Shown piece after piece: positions 5,723 to 9,415 of a stretch of DNA of 9,415 bases. The number at the start of each line of letters is the position of its first letter. The stretch's first letter is position 1. Source of the DNA: an uncultured Lachnospiraceae bacterium (lineage in GTDB: Bacteria; Bacillota; Clostridia; Lachnospirales; Lachnospiraceae); the NCBI GenBank assembly GCA_902766845.1, contig CACXFD010000059.1, forward strand, positions 1 to 9,415, written 5' to 3'. The notes beneath the pieces were generated by a model. It ran no database searches and had not been told where the DNA came from. It was given only the letters and a program-made list of their open reading frames with translations. Position numbers and translations under genes: made by a program.

Positions 5723-6550
5723 TCAGATCGTGGCCGCCAGGCGCGCCGCGTCGAGCAGCCAGTCACCGGCCGCTTCCTCGATGCGGCCGTCATCCACAAG
5801 GCCGGCCAGGGCCGGATCCAGCGGAAGCCGTCCGAGGACCGGGATACCCATCTCCGCCGCCGCTTCCTGCAGATGGCTCTCGCCGAATACCGGCAGCTCC
5901 TCTCCGCAGTGCGGGCAGACCATGTAGCTGTAATTCTCGATCACGCCGAGGACCGGGATATTCATCATGTTCGCCATGTTCACGGCCTTCGTGACGATCA
6001 TGCGCACCAGGTCCTGCGGCGACGTCACGACGATGATCCCGTCCACCGGGATGCTCTGGAAGACCGTCAGCGGCACATCGCCGGTTCCGGGCGGCATATC
6101 CACGAGCATCACGTCCACCTGATCCCAGATCACATCGGTCCAGAACTGGGTGACGGTCCCGGAGATGACCGGCCCGCGCCAGACCACAGGGTCCGTCTCA
6201 TTGGCCAGGAACATATTGACGCTGATCAGCTGGATGCCGGTGCGCGTCACGGCCGGGAAGATGCCGGAGTCCGATCCGGTGGCCCGCTCATGGATGCCGA
6301 AGGCCTGCGGAATGGACGGGCCGGTCACGTCCGCGTCCAGGATGCCCACATTGAAGCCCTGGCGCTGCAGCGTAACGGCCAGCAGCTCGGTGACCATGCT
6401 CTTGCCGACGCCGCCCTTGCCGCTCACGACGCCGATCACTTTCTTCACGGACGATTCCGGATGCAATTTGGCCTTCTCCGGCTCTTCCGGCTTATCCAGA
6501 CGCTTGATCGGACGGGTCAGCTTGTGGCCCGACGCTTCCTGTTCACTCAT
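5723..6550 (-). CDS. mrp: Mrp/NBP35-family P-loop ATPase, Fe-S cluster carrier
   Basis: This 275-residue cytosolic ATPase of the Mrp/ApbC/NBP35 family is expected to bind and deliver [4Fe-4S] clusters to apoproteins. It shows the deviant Walker A VVSGKGGVGKS (41-51), the switch I region LDADVTGPSIP (71-81), switch II DMPPGTGD (151-158), and the CPHC motif with Cys212 and Cys215 that bridges a cluster across the dimer. The N-terminus (1-36) is short, charged and without cysteines, and there is no MIP18/DUF59 domain. It is thus the minimal form. The ATG at 6550 is chosen because AGAGG lies 6 nt upstream. In-frame starts further up (for example 6601) have no ribosome-binding site and would put coding sequence through the leader or promoter. 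A client such as the [4Fe-4S] oxidoreductase at 2456-4399 is conceivable but not shown. Confidence 0.93.
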   Translation of the reverse strand: MSEQEASGHKLTRPIKRLDKPEEPEKAKLHPESSVKKVIGVVSGKGGVGKSMVTELLAVTLQRQGFNVGILDADVTGPSIPQAFGIHERATGSDSGIFPAVTRTGIQLISVNMFLANETDPVVWRGPVISGTVTQFWTDVIWDQVDVMLVDMPPGTGDVPLTVFQSIPVDGIIVVTSPQDLVRMIVTKAVNMANMMNIPVLGVIENYSYMVCPHCGEELPVFGESHLQEAAAEMGIPVLGRLPLDPALAGLVDDGRIEEAAGDWLLDAARLAATI

Positions 6551-6565
6551 GTCGATCCTCTTTCC

Positions 6566-6593
6566 CGGCCGGTCCGGCCATGCAGCCCGGCCG
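6566..6593 (-). promoter_or_regulatory. GC-rich stem in the mrp leader
   Basis: In the leader, CCGGCCG at 6587-6593 is complementary to CGGCCGG at 6566-6572 with a 14-nt loop. A GGCCGG-A-CCGGCC dyad nearby offers an alternative fold. The structure ends about 10 nt before the ribosome-binding site, so it might modulate translation. It matches no riboswitch class I recognise. Confidence 0.3.
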
Positions 6594-6617
6594 CTTTTCA
6601 TTTTGTCAGCGTGCTCT

Positions 6618-6680
6618 ATTATACCTGTCCCCGGCGGCTGTGTCAAATGGTGCCGGGTGCCGTCACCCGTGGCTGTGTCA
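6618..6680 (-). promoter_or_regulatory. Perfect consensus sigma-A promoter of mrp with upstream repeats
   Basis: TTGACA (6641-6646), a 17-bp spacer and TATAAT (6618-6623) match consensus exactly on the minus strand. The 10-mer GGCTGTGTCA (plus strand) overlaps the -35 at 6636-6645 and recurs at 6671-6680, 35 bp upstream. Between the copies lies a 6-bp dyad, CGGGTG (6654-6659) with CACCCG (6664-6669). This layout suits a regulator, but the promoter alone is clear and the operator is inference. Confidence 0.85.
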
Positions 6681-6697
6681 CATGATTCCGGATCCCG

Positions 6698-6721
6698 ACC
6701 ATGACGCCTGCGCCGCATGGT
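6698..6721 (-). other. Inverted repeat after the helicase gene
   Basis: ACCATG (6698-6703) and CATGGT (6716-6721) form a 6-bp stem with a 12-nt GC-rich loop, 18 nt downstream of the helicase stop. No U-tract follows in the transcript. It is at best a weak terminator or a processing signal. Confidence 0.3.
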
Positions 6722-6739
6722 ATCCGGGCGCCGTCACCG

Positions 6740-8089
6740 TCAGGTCGCAAGACCGATCTCCCGCAAAAAAGGAGAAGGCCGGCAGGGCTTTCCGAACCGG
6801 CGCAGCGGGGCGGACAGGATCAGTTCCTTCCGGGCCCGCGTCATGGCCACGTACAGAAGGCGGCGCTCTTCTTCCGTCCCTTCCCGGCCCGGCGATCCGA
6901 TATGCGGCAGCACGCCGGCGCAGCAGTCCGGAATCCAGACCCGATCGAATTCCAGCCCCTTCGCGCCGTGCATCGTGAGGATCCGGACACGGTCCGGCAG
7001 GCTCCTGCCGCCGGCGCGGATCTCCTGCTCGATGCGCCGCCGCAACTGATGGGTCCGTACCAGAACGGCCGCGCTCTCGCCGGCTAAAAGCCCCTGCATG
7101 GCAGCCAGGATCCCCCGGGCCTGTTCCCGTTCATCCGGATAGACCGCAAAGCGCACGGGCGGTCCGTCCGGAGCGGCCGATCGTATCTTTTTCGCGAAGC
7201 GGGTCCGGTTGTGACGGATCAGCTTTCCGGCCGCCGCGGTGATCCGCGGGCTGCACCGGTGATTGACCGACAGCCGGACCACGCGCATCCCCGGTATCTC
7301 CGCAGCGGCCCGCTGCATCAGGGCCGGCGCGGCGCCCCGGAAACGGTAGATCGCCTGATCGTCATCCCCGACCAGAAACAGCTCGCGCGACGGCTCCGAC
7401 AGCAGACGGATGAGCCGGTACTGGACCGGTGACGCGTCCTGGAACTCATCCACCAAAAAACAGGTGAAGCGGGCCTGCCAGCGCGCCAGCGCCTTCGGGT
7501 CGCGCAGAAAGAGCTGTTCCAGCGCCGTCTGCAGATCCGACAGGTCCGGCCGTCCGGCCTCGCGCTTGAGTTCGGTATAGCGCTGCCGGAGCCCGGCCCA
7601 CCGGCCGGATGTCTCATACGGACCGTCTGCGCGTCCGGCCGCATCCTCCTCCTCGCCCACCGACAGCCGCCGCAGCAGCTCTTCGCCCAGATCGCGCGAG
7701 ATCACGTCGTCCCAGCCGCAGTCCTTCAGCGCGCGGCGCACCAGATCGAACTGTTCCTCTTCCGACAGGATGTCCGCACGCATGCCCTCGGCCCGCAGCA
7801 TGCGCAAAAACGCCCCGTGGAAGGTATGGAAGGAAACGTCCGCGCCCTCGGGGCACAGCCGCAGGAATCTCTCCCGCATCTCGGCTGCGCTCGCGCGCGT
7901 AAACGTCACGGCCAGGATACGGCGCGGGTCGATGCCGCGCTCCCGGATCGCGTACCGGATCCGTTCCGTCAGGACCGCTGTTTTTCCCGCCCCCGGACCG
8001 GCCACGACAAGGACCGGCCCGGGCAGGCGTATCGCTTCTTGCTGCTCCGGAAGAAAATCCACCCGAACTTCCTTTCCTTCGCTCTCCAT
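6740..8089 (-). CDS. Compact UvrD/PcrA-like superfamily 1 DNA helicase
   Basis: This protein of about 449 residues has the SF1A motifs in order: Q motif FLPEQQEAI (12-20), Walker A AGPGAGKT (30-37), motif Ia AVTFTRASAAEMR (60-72), Walker B VDEFQDAS (213-220), motif III VGDDDQAIYRFRG (240-252), motif IV LSVNHRC (273-279), motif V TMHGAKGLEFD (372-382), and motif VI LLYVAMTRARKE (411-422). UvrD and PcrA have around 700 residues and well over 200 between motifs IV and V, including the 2B subdomain. Here only about 92 lie between them, and almost no C-terminal extension follows motif VI. All ATPase motifs are intact, so this looks like a genuine short family rather than decay. Start: the ATG at 8089 has a poorly spaced GGGAAGGG, while a GTG at 8062 has a better-spaced AAGGAAG and would begin at VDFLPEQQ. 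Either start is possible. It follows gltX by about 110 nt. Confidence 0.88.
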   Translation of the reverse strand: MESEGKEVRVDFLPEQQEAIRLPGPVLVVAGPGAGKTAVLTERIRYAIRERGIDPRRILAVTFTRASAAEMRERFLRLCPEGADVSFHTFHGAFLRMLRAEGMRADILSEEEQFDLVRRALKDCGWDDVISRDLGEELLRRLSVGEEEDAAGRADGPYETSGRWAGLRQRYTELKREAGRPDLSDLQTALEQLFLRDPKALARWQARFTCFLVDEFQDASPVQYRLIRLLSEPSRELFLVGDDDQAIYRFRGAAPALMQRAAAEIPGMRVVRLSVNHRCSPRITAAAGKLIRHNRTRFAKKIRSAAPDGPPVRFAVYPDEREQARGILAAMQGLLAGESAAVLVRTHQLRRRIEQEIRAGGRSLPDRVRILTMHGAKGLEFDRVWIPDCCAGVLPHIGSPGREGTEEERRLLYVAMTRARKELILSAPLRRFGKPCRPSPFLREIGLAT

Positions 8090-8119
8090 GCCCTTCCCGG
8101 GGCGTTTTTGTAAGACACG

Positions 8120-8149
8120 CAGCGGACCGCCCCTTACTGCGGTCCGCTG
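8120..8149 (-). other. Strong 11-bp hairpin between gltX and the helicase gene
   Basis: CAGCGGACCGC (8120-8130) pairs perfectly with GCGGTCCGCTG (8139-8149), loop CCCTTACT. Outer AGAC/GTCT bases can extend it past a 3-nt bulge. No U-tract follows on either strand, so it is either a non-canonical terminator of gltX or an mRNA processing or stability element. Confidence 0.5.
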
Positions 8150-8156
8150 TCTGATG

Positions 8157-8208
8157 ATCTGTCTGATGGGCCTTACGCCAGCATCTGTCTGCGGGGCCTT
8201 ACGCCAAC
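8157..8208. repeat. 26-bp imperfect tandem duplication over the gltX stop codon
   Basis: Positions 8157-8182 and 8183-8208 are adjacent 26-bp copies differing at three positions. The 8183-8208 copy contains the end of gltX and its TAA (8199-8201). The 8157-8182 copy repeats the Leu-Ala-stop codons as untranslated sequence. CTGTCTGATG also recurs at 8147-8156 and 8159-8168, so the repeat tract runs into the hairpin arm. Confidence 0.85.
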
Positions 8209-9415
8209 GCTTCCTCGAGTTTGCGGATACCGGCGTCGATCCGGGCCAGCGACTCATCCGGGCCCAGGATCTCCAGGATCTCGGTCGCGCCGGCCGGCGT
8301 CATCTGTTTGCCGGAGACCGCCGTGCGGATGGGCCACATCACGTAGCCGGTCTTGAAGCCCTTTTCATCCGCATAGCCCTTCAGCAGCGCGAACAACGCG
8401 TCGTTGGACCAGTCCTCCTGCTTTTCCAGCAGGGCGCGGGCATCGCGCAGGACCGCCAGCGAGCCGGCCGCGTCGGTCTTCATCTTCTTGTGCGTATACA
8501 TCGACACGTCATATTCCGGAAGCGTCTCGAAAAAGTCCACCTGCTCCTCGATGTCCGGGAAGACCTCGATCCGGGTCTTTACCATGGCCGCGATCTTGTG
8601 CAGATCCAGATCCTTATGGATCACGCGTCGCAGATACGGCTCTGCCTTCTCAAAGAACGCGTCCGGATCCATGGCCTTGATGTATTCGCCGTTCATCCAG
8701 CGAAGCTTGACCATGTCAAAGACGGCCGGCGATTTCGAGATGTTGTGATAATCGAACGCTTCGATCAGTTCCTGCAGCGAGAAGATCTCGCGGTTGTCCG
8801 AAGGGCTCCAGCCGAGCAGGGCCACGAAGTTCACGACCGCTTCCGACAAAAAGCCCTGTTCGATCAGGTCCTCGTACGAGGAGTGGCCGCTGCGCTTGGA
8901 CAGCTTCTGGTGCTCTTCGTTCGTGATCAGCGGGCAGTGCACATAGACCGGCACCTCCCAGCCGAAAGCCTCATAGAGGCGGTTGTACTTCGGGGAGGAC
9001 GACAGGTATTCGTTGCCGCGGACCACGTGCGTGATGCCCATCAGATGGTCGTCGACGACGTTCGCGAAATTGTAGGTCGGGAAGCCGTCCGACTTAATCA
9101 GGATCATATCGTCCAGTTCCGCGTTCTCGACCGTGATATCGCCGTAGATGTCATCGTGGAAGGTGGTGGTGCCGGTGTTCGGATTGTTCTGGCGGATCAC
9201 GAACGGCATGCCGGCGTCCAGGTTTGCCTGGATCTCCTCCTTCGACAGGTGCAGGCAGTGCTTGTAATACTTGAAGCCCTCGCCCTTCGCCTCGGCCGCG
9301 GCGCGCGCCTCCTCCAGCCGCTCCTTGGTGCAGAAGCAGTAATAGGCGTGGCCGGATTCGATCAGCTGCTTTGCGTAGGGCATGTAGGTGTCCTTGCGCT
9401 GGCTCTGGATGTACG
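8199..9415 (-). CDS. gltX: Glutamyl-tRNA synthetase, 3' part
   Basis: The last 404 codons are visible; the 5' end, including the HIGH motif, lies beyond the right edge. The reading frame stays open to the edge with YIQSQRKDTY before the first internal Met, so that Met at 9383 is not the start. A class I synthetase charging tRNA-Glu is shown by RGNEYLSSSPKY, the KLSKR signature loop (visible residues 170-174) and the following NFVALLGWSP. A zinc-binding C-X-C-X24-C-X-H set is present (visible residues 26, 28, 53 and 55), with the same spacing as in E. coli GluRS. The C-terminal part (about 290-404) is the helical anticodon-binding region. It could be discriminating or non-discriminating; the sequence alone does not tell me which. 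The stop at 8199-8201 sits inside a tandem duplication. Confidence 0.96.
   Translation of the reverse strand, partial: YIQSQRKDTYMPYAKQLIESGHAYYCFCTKERLEEARAAAEAKGEGFKYYKHCLHLSKEEIQANLDAGMPFVIRQNNPNTGTTTFHDDIYGDITVENAELDDMILIKSDGFPTYNFANVVDDHLMGITHVVRGNEYLSSSPKYNRLYEAFGWEVPVYVHCPLITNEEHQKLSKRSGHSSYEDLIEQGFLSEAVVNFVALLGWSPSDNREIFSLQELIEAFDYHNISKSPAVFDMVKLRWMNGEYIKAMDPDAFFEKAEPYLRRVIHKDLDLHKIAAMVKTRIEVFPDIEEQVDFFETLPEYDVSMYTHKKMKTDAAGSLAVLRDARALLEKQEDWSNDALFALLKGYADEKGFKTGYVMWPIRTAVSGKQMTPAGATEILEILGPDESLARIDAGIRKLEEALA

Noticed and set aside
5873..6685. Plus-strand His/Asp-rich open frame that could look like a metal-binding protein
   Set aside because: It is the antisense of the Mrp gene; the histidines come from reversed Met, Val and Ile/Asp codons, and the frame also crosses the mrp promoter.
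6551..6718. N-terminal extension of Mrp to a start at 6718
   Set aside because: It would place coding sequence across the perfect promoter at 6618-6646; the ATG at 6550 has its own ribosome-binding site and gives the usual family length.
8090..8257. N-terminal extension of the helicase to a start at 8257
   Set aside because: It would overlap the end of gltX and translate the tandem duplication and the hairpin. The extra residues show no conservation-like features.

Overview
The window reads as a chromosomal segment of an anaerobic, GC-rich (about 60% by eye, not counted) Bacillota, most likely a gut-type Clostridia (Lachnospiraceae or a related family). The reasons are strong AGGAGG-type Shine-Dalgarno sites, sigma-A promoters close to TTGACA-17-TATAAT often with a TGn extended -10, a tRNA gene without encoded CCA, a [4Fe-4S] old-yellow-enzyme oxidoreductase, and a YkuD-domain lipoprotein. 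Every gene I can support lies on the minus strand; the long plus-strand open frames are antisense shadows of a GC-rich genome.

Read in transcription order (high to low coordinates), the window opens with the 3' part of gltX (glutamyl-tRNA synthetase), whose last codons and stop are followed by a 26-bp imperfect tandem duplication and a strong hairpin. Next come a compact UvrD/PcrA-like SF1 helicase that appears to lack the 2B subdomain, and an Mrp/NBP35-type Fe-S carrier ATPase with a perfect consensus promoter. A lone tRNA-Val(CAC) follows, with its own UP-element promoter and an abutting terminator. After it is a lipoprotein with a YkuD (L,D-transpeptidase-like) domain that ends in a clear rho-independent terminator.

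The left part is metabolic. A two-gene unit encodes a 647-residue Fe-S/FMN/FAD enoate-reductase-like oxidoreductase and, 56 bp downstream, an aldo/keto reductase. About 240 bp of hairpin-rich spacer separates it from a separately promoted acyl-CoA ligase (AMP-binding family) that runs off the left edge. An acyl-CoA ligase, an OYE-type C=C reductase and an aldo/keto reductase together suggest anaerobic activation and reduction of an unsaturated carboxylic acid or steroid/bile-acid-like substrate, loosely like the bai genes. That is inference from families only; the substrate cannot be read from the sequence.

I see no mobile element, CRISPR array, prophage or clear defence system. The most unusual items are the mini-helicase, the duplication at the gltX end, the hairpin cluster at 1171-1299, the low-complexity insertion in the aldo/keto reductase, and repeats and dyads around two promoters.
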